Assembly: GCA_030374765.1 (NCBI GenBank)
Contig: JARGXX010000021.1
Span: forward strand, 186,001-250,000
DNA length: 64,000 bases
Direction: 5' to 3'
DNA from: Agarophyton chilense
Taxonomy: Eukaryota > Rhodophyta > Florideophyceae > Gracilariales > Gracilariaceae
This document shows positions 45,212 through 53,828 of the stretch, piece after piece. Both the position numbers and the translations under genes were made by a program. Numbering within the stretch: position 1 is the first letter of the stretch; the number at the start of each line of letters is the position of its first letter. The notes below the pieces were generated by a model, which saw nothing but the letters and a program-made list of their open reading frames with translations, had not been told where the DNA came from and searched no databases.

Positions 45212-45461
45212 CGTCGTCCTCAAACGCTTCGCGCGCTGCTCTCATGCGCACCCGCAGCGCCATCTATTCGCTGGCACGCACAGTTTGCTGGCACGCGTGC
45301 CACCGCCACGTGCGCCTCGCCGCCGAGCCGAACCTTCCTCCCCCCAATTTGGATGAATAGCTCAAACGGCACATATAAAGCTACAAAGACTAGCTATTCG
45401 TCTCAATACCCATCTCTTACTCACTCTGATCCATCTCTCGGCTCCGCTCCTCCGCACCACA
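45212..45461. promoter_or_regulatory. divergent promoter, phytol kinase / Notchless
   Basis: The spacer is 250 bases. ACATATAAAGC at ~45370 could act as a TATA-like element for the Notchless gene about 90 bases downstream. Confidence 0.45.
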
Positions 45462-46940
45462 ATGGAGCCCCCGCGCCAGCCCGCCAACGAGCCCGACGCT
45501 GACGCACAGTCCGCGTCTTCCGCGCTCGTGCAGCTGTTTTCGCAGCAAGGACACGCCGTCGGCGCTGTGCTGGATGTGCCGCTATCCTCCACGCCCAAGC
45601 AACTCACCGAATTGCTCAACCATCTGCTGCAGAATGACACCCCTTTGCCGTATGCTTTCTTTCTGCGTGGCACTCGCGACCCGCTCTCACAAACTTTGCG
45701 ACACACTTTGGAACACGGTTTGCATTTGAGAGAGACCGTGGCCGAGTTGGAGTTCGTGCCGCTGTCGCTGTTTCGAGTCAGACCGCTTTCTAGATGTAGT
45801 GCCAGCTTGCCGGGCCATAAGGAGGCCGTCTTGGTTGCCTGTTTCTCCCCTGATTGCACCTTGATTGCTACGGGCTCCGGCGATGCTACCGTGAGACTGT
45901 GGAATGCTGCCGCCCAACTACCGAAGCTCTCCTTGGTTGGCCATCGCGATTGGGTGCTCGCCTTGGCCTTCTCACCTGACTCAAGTCGATTGGCATCGGC
46001 CTCCAAGGATGGTCGCGTCTGGGTTTGGGACGTTCAACAAGGCACCGGAAAAATGTTAGCTTCCCATCGCAAATGGGTCACGGATTTGTCTTGGAAACCT
46101 TATCATTTGGATCATACATGTCGTTTGTTGGTTTCTTCTTCAAAGGACGCCACTCTCAAAATTTGGAACGTTGCTACCATGAGTTCGATCAAGATGCTCG
46201 CTGGCCATACTGCTGCCGTCACTACTGTTGTTTGGAGCGGCGAAGCATTTATATACTCTGCCTCCCAGGATAGGACCATAAAGATTTGGAACCCTGACAC
46301 TGGTTTGCCTATTTGTACCATTAACGCCCATGCACATTGGGTCAATTCCATCACTCTTTCTACCAGCTACATCCTCAAGTGCGGGGCATTTGCTGCCTTG
46401 GATGAGCAGAACGGATACACTCCGAACAAGTTGTCAAGGGAAGAGGCTTTAGAGCGTTACAAAAAAGTAAAGATCGATTCCACCGGCGGTAAAGAACTCA
46501 TGGTAAGTGGGTCTGACGATTTCACTCTCATGCTTTGGGAGGATGTTTGGAAAGGTACAAAATCCATAAAGCCAATTGCTCGAATGACAGGACATCAGCA
46601 GTTGGTAAATTGCGTGGCGTTCAGTCCAGATGGACGATACATTGCGTCGGCCAGTTTTGACAAAAGTGTAAGATTATGGGATGGAAAGAACGGAAGGTTT
46701 TGTTTTACGTTCCGTGGACATGTCGCGGCAGTTTATAGAGTGGTCTGGTCGGCTGATGGCCGATTATTGATGAGTGGTTCGAAAGATAGTACGTGTAAGG
46801 TTTGGGATATTGGGACGAAGAAATTGAAGATGGACCTCCCTGGACATAGTGATGAGGTTTTTACCGTAGATTGGAGCACGGATGGCAAGAGAGCTGTTTC
46901 AGCGGGAAAGGATAAGCTTGTGAAGATTTGGCATCACTGA
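45462..46940 (+). CDS. NLE1: Notchless/Rsa4 WD-repeat ribosome assembly factor
   Basis: The protein is 492 residues long (family usually ~480-515), with an ATG at 45462 and no intron. The N-terminal NLE/ubiquitin-like domain covers ~22-105 (LDVPLSSTPKQLTELLNHLL, PYAFFLRG). An eight-bladed WD40 propeller follows with repeated GH...WD/WN ends (SCSASLPGHKEAVLVACFSPD, TVRLWN, DGRVWVWD, TLKIWN, TIKIWN, SVRLWD, TCKVWD, LVKIWHH). In yeast and animals this protein binds the 60S precursor. Its N-domain contacts the MIDAS domain of the AAA ATPase Rea1/midasin, which pulls it off during nuclear export licensing. Nucleolar/nuclear location is inferred from the family. Confidence 0.95.
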   Translation: MEPPRQPANEPDADAQSASSALVQLFSQQGHAVGAVLDVPLSSTPKQLTELLNHLLQNDTPLPYAFFLRGTRDPLSQTLRHTLEHGLHLRETVAELEFVPLSLFRVRPLSRCSASLPGHKEAVLVACFSPDCTLIATGSGDATVRLWNAAAQLPKLSLVGHRDWVLALAFSPDSSRLASASKDGRVWVWDVQQGTGKMLASHRKWVTDLSWKPYHLDHTCRLLVSSSKDATLKIWNVATMSSIKMLAGHTAAVTTVVWSGEAFIYSASQDRTIKIWNPDTGLPICTINAHAHWVNSITLSTSYILKCGAFAALDEQNGYTPNKLSREEALERYKKVKIDSTGGKELMVSGSDDFTLMLWEDVWKGTKSIKPIARMTGHQQLVNCVAFSPDGRYIASASFDKSVRLWDGKNGRFCFTFRGHVAAVYRVVWSADGRLLMSGSKDSTCKVWDIGTKKLKMDLPGHSDEVFTVDWSTDGKRAVSAGKDKLVKIWHH

Positions 46941-47140
46941 TGACGAACTTCTTCCTCGTGGCGAAAAGACGTTCTCTTGTTTGCAACAAATGCGCGCGCG
47001 GATGGGTGCAGAGGACGGGCGGGGTTTGGACAAGAGATCGCTGGAGCTAAAAGATTACATGCATGGAGACTAGACAAAAGGTGCTCGATGCACTCTTCTT
47101 TCTTTTCCTCTTGTAATGCGTGGACTGATGGTGACGCCCA

Positions 47141-47604
47141 CTACTGAACGGCTTCATGCGGCGGTGGCATCGACTTGTGAGTAAGCTGAGAGAAATATAG
47201 ATAGGCACGACGATACACAAGCAAGTCAGCAGAAAGTCGATCATGCGTGCACTAAAAGCTCTTCAAAAAAGCAAACATACCTCAGGAGGTGGGGGCACGT
47301 TGCGCTGATAGCTAGAAGATCCCGGTCGATAGATCGGGATGTATGGATCAGGGTGTCTCATACGAAACAATTCTTCCATGCCTTTTTCAACAAGGACTTG
47401 TCCTTCTAACACCGACTTGAGTTTGTTTGCACGAAAGCGCTGCTGAATCTGTTCGCATTCCTTCACCCACATGTCATAATCAATGGTCCAGTCGCGAGAC
47501 GTGCGCAGCGACGCTCGATAAAGCCGAGTCACTCTTTGCACATGAGAAATGTTAGGCTCCCACGCGGCTGCGCGCGAAGCATGCATCGAGGCGGCGGCGC
47601 CCAT
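47141..47604 (-). CDS. NDUFB9: NDUFB9, LYR-type subunit of mitochondrial complex I (two exons)
   Basis: The ATG is at 47604. Exon 1 (47281-47604, 108 codons) carries HVQRVTRLYRASLRTSRDW, an LYR motif, and HPDPYIPIYRPGSSSYQRN, typical of the B22 subunit. The frame would stop soon after PPPEV, but the sequence there is GAG|GTATGT, a strong donor. An acceptor TTTCTCTCAG lies at 47186-47195. Joining gives exon 2 (47141-47185) in phase, adding LTHKSMPPPHEAVQ and a TAG, for 122 residues in all. LYR proteins dock acyl-carrier protein and help assemble complex I in the mitochondrial inner membrane. The start region is the complement of a shared promoter with the RWP-RK gene. Confidence 0.85.
47186..47280 (-). 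other. intron of NDUFB9
   Basis: A 95-nt intron, GTATGT...CTCTCAG, phase 0. Placement rests on splice signals and loss of family similarity past the donor. Confidence 0.7.
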
Positions 47605-48336
47605 TTTTTGCGGAGGAGGACGGGGAGCTTCTTGATTAGTTCCCTCGGAATAGAGGCGTGAAGTCCATGATGAGGACTGGGGCGGAGGGCAATCTACTGT
47701 GGTGGATAAGCACTCTCATTATGAGTCTCATGTCAACGTGTCGCTGGTGTAATACTGTACTTTTGCACATTTTCGGTTTTGGAATTGCGTAGTAGCAACT
47801 CGCGCATTTGTGCTGGTGTTGCTCATCTTCCTTCTCTCTGACTAAATGCCAAGAGTAGTTCACTGGACTGCCTTCCTATGGCAATGTCTTTCTTTTTTTC
47901 CTGACAATGCGGCAGAGCATTTTGAAAGTCAGGAGGACGAAAGGAGCTCGAGATCTCAAAGAGCTGTGAGTTTGATTTCAACCGTTCAAAGACAAAGTAA
48001 AGCAACAGAGTTTTCTTTTTTAACTACAATATATATATGTGGTTATGTTCTGTACATTTCTTTTTCACGAGAGCATTTATAAAATGGCTTTCAACATAAC
48101 AAGATTACGTTTAAACACTTTTTGGACATCCACGCATGGTCTCTGTGTCACAGGAGCACACTTAGACAGAGACATTCGGATTCCAAGCCGACCTTAAACG
48201 AACCAACTCAGGTTTCTTTAGCGATTTCTTGACATCCATTGTTTGATAAAGTTTTCAGTGAGACACAAGCGTCGCATCGTTGTGCTCGATACCAAAAAAA
48301 GCTCTACTATATCTCTTGCAGTCATCTGAATGGAAT
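47605..48336. promoter_or_regulatory. divergent promoter region, NDUFB9 / RWP-RK gene
   Basis: This 732-base spacer has AT-rich stretches, including a run of TA repeats near 48030 (CAATATATATATG). No coding frame with recognisable content. Confidence 0.4.
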
Positions 48337-49887
48337 ATGGCATTCACTTGCACCACCGGCATGTTCCACGATTCTTCAGGAACGATCCACAGCTGTTTCG
48401 AAGAACAACCTCCAGTGTGCACATTAGAAAATACTCATTCCACTCCTGACCAAACCGATTCAGTACGAGCGAATCAAAGTTCCGGCGAGCACATGAGCGA
48501 TACGTACGCAACGGCAACCATTAACAACTTGTTGCATGGTAGTCTAGGAAGCGCTGACCATTTGCTTCAACACGACCAACACCACACAACAGAAACAGCT
48601 GAAACACCCCCTTATGATGCCCTTACAACACAGAACATGCAAGTAACATACCCCGCATCTACAGTGACACCGCAAGCAATCCCGCCGATATCCGCCATTG
48701 GAGATGAATGCATTTACGTGTACGTTATCATAGCAGTTGATGATTCTGTCAATGATCAACTCTGGAATCATTTGAACACGTCTCTTTTCGTCACACAGCC
48801 AGTGACTGAAGAGGAAATGAACCAATCGAACGCACAAAATTCGTTTGCATGCTTTCAGCAAATTGTTGAAATCCCTACTCAAAACTCCAAGCAGTTTAGA
48901 GAAATATCTGCGAGAATCTTCATAAAGAACTACATTCACCACACACACAAACGAGTTCTGTTTCAACTCTTCCTTCAAGTGTCCAACAATAATCTTCCGA
49001 TGTCAACATCTTCAGATTTATTGTGGGATAAACTGGATGTGGTGAGTTTTATACAACTCCCTTCTACAGGACAGATTCTCCGCCCGATTGGAAGAGAGCT
49101 TCTATACGATGAGGTGTTTTCTACGTCGACTGAAGGCCTGTTTTTGGGATCGTTTATGATCCATGACACTCAGCTGTACCATCATCTTCCGACGGAAGAA
49201 ACCCTCCAACTGCAGGAGGAAGGACAGTATAATGGATTTGTTTCTCCCACGATGGACATCATGCCTGAAGAAGTTGTAATCGTCGACAAGAAAGACCTTA
49301 TTCTCGAGACAAATGGCGCCAGAGGAGGGCGTCCTTCGCATCGCCTCACTGGACAGTTGCTCATGAGCCGCCCCCAAGTAGAAAAGATTCTTGAAATTCG
49401 CGCAAGATGGCATGGGTTAAGTCCACGTCAACGACGTGATAACGTCTCGGCCAAGGATTTTTTCATTTTTATAACTCTCAACAGAGATGAAACAGCGGAA
49501 TGTCTCGGGGTCTGTGCGACATGGTTAAAGGATGCAATCCGCTCACATGGCGTGATAGAATGGCCTGGTCGACCTCTGCGAAAGCCAGGTGCTATGTTGC
49601 AGACTCTGAAAGAAAACATGAATTCTATTAAAGCGGCTTTACAATTTTCGCATCCGTCTGTTGGAGAAACGGATCGTTTAATGGAGGAGATAAGAGTCAT
49701 CGAACGAAAGATAGAAGCAGTGTTGGAAGAAAGGATTAGCATTGTGAGGGGACGTACGACCACGGAGTATTTTGAGGGATTCATGCAGGCGGATGGCAAG
49801 GCGATTCTCAACCCAGATTGGAACGCTCTGCCTCCTTTCCCGACATCTGCAAGACACAGAGTCCAGACCGACATGGCTTTGTTATAA
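48337..49887 (+). CDS. RWP-RK-domain transcription factor
   Basis: The protein has 516 residues from the ATG at 48337, with no intron. The recognisable domain is at ~365-420: ISAKDFF-like FFIFITLNRDETAECLGVC, then WLKDAIRSHGVIEWPGRPLRK. This is the pattern of an RWP-RK domain (helix, AAxxLGVCxTxLKxxCRxxGIxRWPxRK). Here the signature is altered: Glu replaces the first Arg and two residues are inserted (EWPGRPLRK). After it a charged helix (RLMEEIRVIERKIEAVLEER) may form a coiled coil for dimerisation. A globular N-terminal half (~110-260) is not recognised. In green algae and plants, RWP-RK proteins control nitrogen response or gamete and sexual programmes. Nuclear location and DNA binding are inferred. 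Confidence 0.8.
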   Translation: MAFTCTTGMFHDSSGTIHSCFEEQPPVCTLENTHSTPDQTDSVRANQSSGEHMSDTYATATINNLLHGSLGSADHLLQHDQHHTTETAETPPYDALTTQNMQVTYPASTVTPQAIPPISAIGDECIYVYVIIAVDDSVNDQLWNHLNTSLFVTQPVTEEEMNQSNAQNSFACFQQIVEIPTQNSKQFREISARIFIKNYIHHTHKRVLFQLFLQVSNNNLPMSTSSDLLWDKLDVVSFIQLPSTGQILRPIGRELLYDEVFSTSTEGLFLGSFMIHDTQLYHHLPTEETLQLQEEGQYNGFVSPTMDIMPEEVVIVDKKDLILETNGARGGRPSHRLTGQLLMSRPQVEKILEIRARWHGLSPRQRRDNVSAKDFFIFITLNRDETAECLGVCATWLKDAIRSHGVIEWPGRPLRKPGAMLQTLKENMNSIKAALQFSHPSVGETDRLMEEIRVIERKIEAVLEERISIVRGRTTTEYFEGFMQADGKAILNPDWNALPPFPTSARHRVQTDMALL

Positions 49888-50182
49888 TGTTGCAGATAGA
49901 AAACGGAGAAATTGTACCCTTGAAGGTTTGTACAGAGGAGATGGGCGCCGGAAGACAAGACCAAGCTTTCGGGCGATAGATGGAGACATGACGTGATGAT
50001 GATGTAGGGTGCTGTGGTAGGTTGTCGATTGAATTACTTAAATTTACAAGCGAAGACTCGAGAAGAATCGCAGCTGAGCTCAAGAATTAAACAAGGTAGA
50101 TATGTAACGATAACGAGTGTGTGAGACTCAAAAGGCAATGAACACAACGGCCATCACAGCAAAATTGCACGCCATAAGGAGG
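49888..50182. other. convergent 3' spacer
   Basis: About 295 bases lie between the 3' ends of the RWP-RK gene and the hydrolase gene. No distinctive feature is seen. Confidence 0.4.
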
Positions 50183-51448
50183 TTATTCGCGTTTGTTATG
50201 ACTGGGCTTGACCAGTGGCGATTGTTGATACTGCTTGAAGGCATCGTTAACAAACGGCAGAACGTGAGAAATCCACATGTGCGGATCCTTGTCAAACAAA
50301 GCACAGTGTGCAGCGTCATCAAATCTCAAGAAATGGGCACGATGGCCAAGAAACTGTTTCGCTCTTTCGTAAATGCGCACTCCATGTTGGTATGGAACTA
50401 CATCATCAGCCGTAGAATGGGCAACAAGAAGCGGACACTTCAAGCCACTAACAGCGTCGACGGCGCCAAACGAAGAGCACAAGTAGCCCATACGCGTCAT
50501 GAGGAGACGTCCAGCCAGCCAAAACAGGCCGTTGCGCACGGTTTGGTGGCTGTTTTGGCTGAGGTAGTTCTGAGACAGTTGATGCAAATGATGCTTTAGC
50601 AGATGGTCGGCGCGTGCAAAGGGGTTCTCCGCAACGACGGCGACAATGTGGTCAGGACGCAAGGCAGCGGCCAGAATAGCGCTAGAAGCGCCGCAGGAAG
50701 TGCCAATGAGGGCGACGGAAGCAGCATTTCGGTGGGCCACAACGAAGCGCACAGCAGCCAGCACATCGTGCTGCTCGCGCGCGCCAAACTGGGTACCGCG
50801 CGGGGCGTCTGGTACGGCCACGTCTGACAAGCCGTGCTCCGACAGATCGAAAAGCAGAACGGCGTAGCCATGAGCGACAAAGTGTTGGGCGTGACGCAGG
50901 AAGGAGCGACGGTCGCGACCGACGCCATGCACGAAGATGATGACGCGGGGGGAGGTGCCGATGTACCAGCCGCGAAGCAGCTGGCCGTTGGCGGTGGTGA
51001 AGGCGACTTGGTCGTAAGGCAGGTTCAAGTCGGTGAGCGGGTCGTGCACGAAGCGGCTCCAGTAGGGCGGGAGATCCTTTGTAGGCAGGCCGGTCTTGTA
51101 CCAAGGCGGACGCATGGCTACCTGGGTAGCGAAGAGTAGCAGACAGGCGACATACCACGCGATGGTGAAGAGGGCGTAGGCGAGGAGCAGCTTGGTGGGC
51201 ATGAAGTACAGCGGCAGCACAAGCGGGGTGGTGAGGGCGACGGCCAGGCTGAGCGGACGGAACAGCAGATGCGGCGACTGGATGAACTCGCCCACTTCGG
51301 CACGCACGACCTGTTCCTTGTGACGCAGCTCCTCGCGCAGCGGCGCCAGCGAGCGATGAAAGCGGCGCATACGACGAGCGCGCGAGCGCAGCGACAGCGC
51401 CAGCTGACGCACCGCGTGCGACGAAGGCGCCTCCGCAAGCGTGTGCAT
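50183..51448 (-). CDS. membrane-anchored alpha/beta hydrolase
   Basis: The protein has 421 residues from the ATG at 51448, with no intron. Residues ~64-110 hold two hydrophobic helices, probably membrane anchors. The catalytic domain follows: oxyanion box HGVGRD (174-179), nucleophile elbow GTSCG with Ser251, acid Asp at 348/349 in AHSTADDVVP, and His381 in DDAAHCALF. This makes a complete Ser-Asp-His triad. The fold and layout resemble BEM46/ABHD13-like hydrolases, which act on membrane lipids or thioesters; the substrate cannot be told from sequence. It is 214 bases upstream of the end of the ABC permease gene on the same strand. Each probably has its own promoter. Confidence 0.85.
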   Translation of the reverse strand: MHTLAEAPSSHAVRQLALSLRSRARRMRRFHRSLAPLREELRHKEQVVRAEVGEFIQSPHLLFRPLSLAVALTTPLVLPLYFMPTKLLLAYALFTIAWYVACLLLFATQVAMRPPWYKTGLPTKDLPPYWSRFVHDPLTDLNLPYDQVAFTTANGQLLRGWYIGTSPRVIIFVHGVGRDRRSFLRHAQHFVAHGYAVLLFDLSEHGLSDVAVPDAPRGTQFGAREQHDVLAAVRFVVAHRNAASVALIGTSCGASSAILAAALRPDHIVAVVAENPFARADHLLKHHLHQLSQNYLSQNSHQTVRNGLFWLAGRLLMTRMGYLCSSFGAVDAVSGLKCPLLVAHSTADDVVPYQHGVRIYERAKQFLGHRAHFLRFDDAAHCALFDKDPHMWISHVLPFVNDAFKQYQQSPLVKPSHNKRE

Positions 51449-51662
51449 TGCTTCTTCTTGCTTCCTCTTGCTTCTTCTTGCTCTTCTTTAGCGCCTCTGC
51501 TTGCCGCCCTAGGTAGTCAGCGACAGCGGCGGCTCCCGCGCGGTGCGACTCGAGTAATCTACGGTACACAAGATTCGGCGCCACGCATTCTGCGCGCCAG
51601 ACATTTGGCTCCAGATTCGGGCACAGCCCAATAAAAAACAAATTGCTCCTCTCCAACTTGGC

Positions 51663-53828
51663 CTACATGCGGTACTTGGTCTCCGCAAGCCGATACAGCG
51701 GTCCCCACACAAACTTGTTCGTCAGCAGCACCAGCACGCTCATGACCACCGTCCCCGCCAGCAGTAGCGCGTAATTCCCGCTGCCGGCTGCCTCGGATAT
51801 CAACGCCCCCAGCCCGTGCGTCTTCAACACCCCCCCCTGAAACACAACGTACTCCGAAACTATCGACGCATTCCACGCCCCCCCCACGGCCGTCACAATC
51901 CCGGTTATCAAGTACGGAAAGATCCCCGGTAACACCAGCTTCGTCCATCGAGTCCAACTGCCCTGCTTGTTGTACACGCTGTCCACATCAAACAGTTCCG
52001 ACGGAATAGCCTGCGCCCCCGCAATCACATTGAACAGCACGTACCACATCGTCCCTATCATCATCAGCGCAACCGACCCGATTTCCAGCCCGCCACCCAG
52101 CCGTGCCAGGAACAGCAGCAGGAACGGGAACAGCGCCGTTGCCGGTACCGAAGCCGCAATCTGCACAATCGGCTGCACTCTCGCTGACAGCTTTGCATTT
52201 CTGCCGATCGCCACTCCAGCAGGCACTGTCCACAGCAGCGATAAACCTAAAGCTACCAACACTCTCCCGAAAGTCGCCAACGCCGCCGTCCCAATCGTGA
52301 TCCAACTCTCCATTGAAAGCGCGTTCACTAGCCGTCCGGCTTGCCACACGCCGTACCCAGTCCCTACGCACCCGCCTGCCAGCACCAGCGCTGGCACAAT
52401 GCGAGCCGCTATTGCTGACGCCATCTCCCCAGCGTGCCTGACCGCTCGCCCCCCTCCGCCCAGCGCTGGCGCAGTAAACGCCTCGCCGTTTCCCTCCAGA
52501 TACGCTGAATTAGCCTTTCTCTTCTGCGCCAAGTTCCCTGCCTCATTCGACGCTACTACTTCGGCTGCCACGCGCTTTCCAATGTTGAGATTGACAAACT
52601 TTTCCCACCCCGCCGCAATCAGCGTTGAATGCACCTTTCTCAACAGCGCTGACTTCTGAAACATGTTGAGAACAGCTGATCGCGGCCGACTCTCTTCATT
52701 CGTAGCTCCGTGCGTGAACTTTGTGGACCAAGCAATCAGCGGTCTCCAGAATACAAAATCAATCACCACGATGATGGCAATAATCACTAACAAGCCCGCA
52801 AAGATAGCCGTGTAGTTGGAAGTCTCTGCCGCAACAGCCAGATACGAACCAATGCCCGGCAGTTTAAAGTCGCGATTTCCGAGTTCAAAGCTCTCGATGG
52901 AAATCAGAAAGAACCACCCGCCGGCAACGGAGATGATAGAATTCCAAACAAGACCAATGGCACCTGCCGGCAATTCCAGCACCCAAAACCTTTTCCACGG
53001 TGACAGGCGGAATGTTTTCGAAACATCCTGCAGATCATGCGGAATGCAACTGAGACTTTGATAAAAGCCAAGAAGCATGTTCCAAGCCATGCTTGTAAAC
53101 AGCAGCAAAACCGCCGCTAGTTCAACGCCAATTCTTGCGCCGGGAAAAATGGCGATTAAACCAAGCACCACGCCGGGAAGGAACGAAAGCAACGGAATGG
53201 ACTGCAACACGTCGATCACGAGCATCAGTATTCTGGCTGCAAATTTGACGCGATAAGCCACATACGCGTATCCAAGCGAGAAGACCAGTGAAACAATATA
53301 GCCCGCAACCATGCGTGTCATCGACTGCGCAGCGTACCAAGGTAGCACCCTGAGAGAAGTATCAATCACCAAAGCAGAGTATGGGGTGGATGAAAACAAA
53401 CTCCCCGTGGTGAACACGAGCCCATAAACAATAGCAACGATGGCAAAAACTATCACAATGTCGGTGAGATATGATGTTCTGAAAAGAGCTCTCGGCGAAG
53501 GCAGCTTATTCCATATGACGCGTCGGTCCTCATCGTCAGATTCAATGAGGATATCATCTTCCACATGCGCGTCGTATTCAAGAACAAATGTTTCATCCGC
53601 TTCTTCATCACGAATTCGATCTTCTTGCAGCGCCTGTTCGTTTTTCGGTCGGGAATTGAGATTTTCGCTTTCGCTCATAACAATCCAAGGCGAAGTATTT
53701 CCCTGTCTTCTCCATGGGGTCTTGCCATAGAGGATTCGGAAAGCACTGGGCCTTCGGCATCGATGGCTCGAAGACCAAGGTATGAAAGACGAATGATTTA
53801 AGGGCGTCGAGTTCACGAACGCAGTCAT
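51663..53828 (-). CDS. fused two-domain ABC transporter permease, NitT/TauT type
   Basis: The protein has 721 residues from the ATG at 53828, with no intron. Two binding-protein-dependent permease (BPD_transp_1) units are fused. The first is ~165-375, with cytosolic EAA-type loop PHDLQDVSKTFRLSPWKRFW...LP. The second is ~510-715, with PSELFDVDSVYN...WTRWTKLVLPG. About twelve membrane helices can be counted (for example TDIVIVFAIVAIVYGLVF). This matches the bacterial 'duplicated permease' of anion transport systems (COG4986 type), near nitrate/sulfonate/taurine permeases. Bacteria pair it with an ABC ATPase, which is not in this window. The N-terminal ~60 residues are Ser/Arg-rich with an early Phe (MTAFVNS), as in red-algal plastid transit peptides. 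A bacterial origin and a plastid-envelope site are inferences. Confidence 0.85.
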   Translation of the reverse strand: MTAFVNSTPLNHSSFIPWSSSHRCRRPSAFRILYGKTPWRRQGNTSPWIVMSESENLNSRPKNEQALQEDRIRDEEADETFVLEYDAHVEDDILIESDDEDRRVIWNKLPSPRALFRTSYLTDIVIVFAIVAIVYGLVFTTGSLFSSTPYSALVIDTSLRVLPWYAAQSMTRMVAGYIVSLVFSLGYAYVAYRVKFAARILMLVIDVLQSIPLLSFLPGVVLGLIAIFPGARIGVELAAVLLLFTSMAWNMLLGFYQSLSCIPHDLQDVSKTFRLSPWKRFWVLELPAGAIGLVWNSIISVAGGWFFLISIESFELGNRDFKLPGIGSYLAVAAETSNYTAIFAGLLVIIAIIVVIDFVFWRPLIAWSTKFTHGATNEESRPRSAVLNMFQKSALLRKVHSTLIAAGWEKFVNLNIGKRVAAEVVASNEAGNLAQKRKANSAYLEGNGEAFTAPALGGGGRAVRHAGEMASAIAARIVPALVLAGGCVGTGYGVWQAGRLVNALSMESWITIGTAALATFGRVLVALGLSLLWTVPAGVAIGRNAKLSARVQPIVQIAASVPATALFPFLLLFLARLGGGLEIGSVALMMIGTMWYVLFNVIAGAQAIPSELFDVDSVYNKQGSWTRWTKLVLPGIFPYLITGIVTAVGGAWNASIVSEYVVFQGGVLKTHGLGALISEAAGSGNYALLLAGTVVMSVLVLLTNKFVWGPLYRLAETKYRM

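Noticed and set aside
44580-45356. 258-codon plus-strand frame opposite the phytol kinase
   Set aside because: It is a shadow frame in very GC-rich coding sequence; the minus strand has the kinase signature.
50682-51656. 324-codon minus-strand frame overlapping the hydrolase
   Set aside because: It lies in another frame of the same strand as the hydrolase, which carries the complete catalytic triad.
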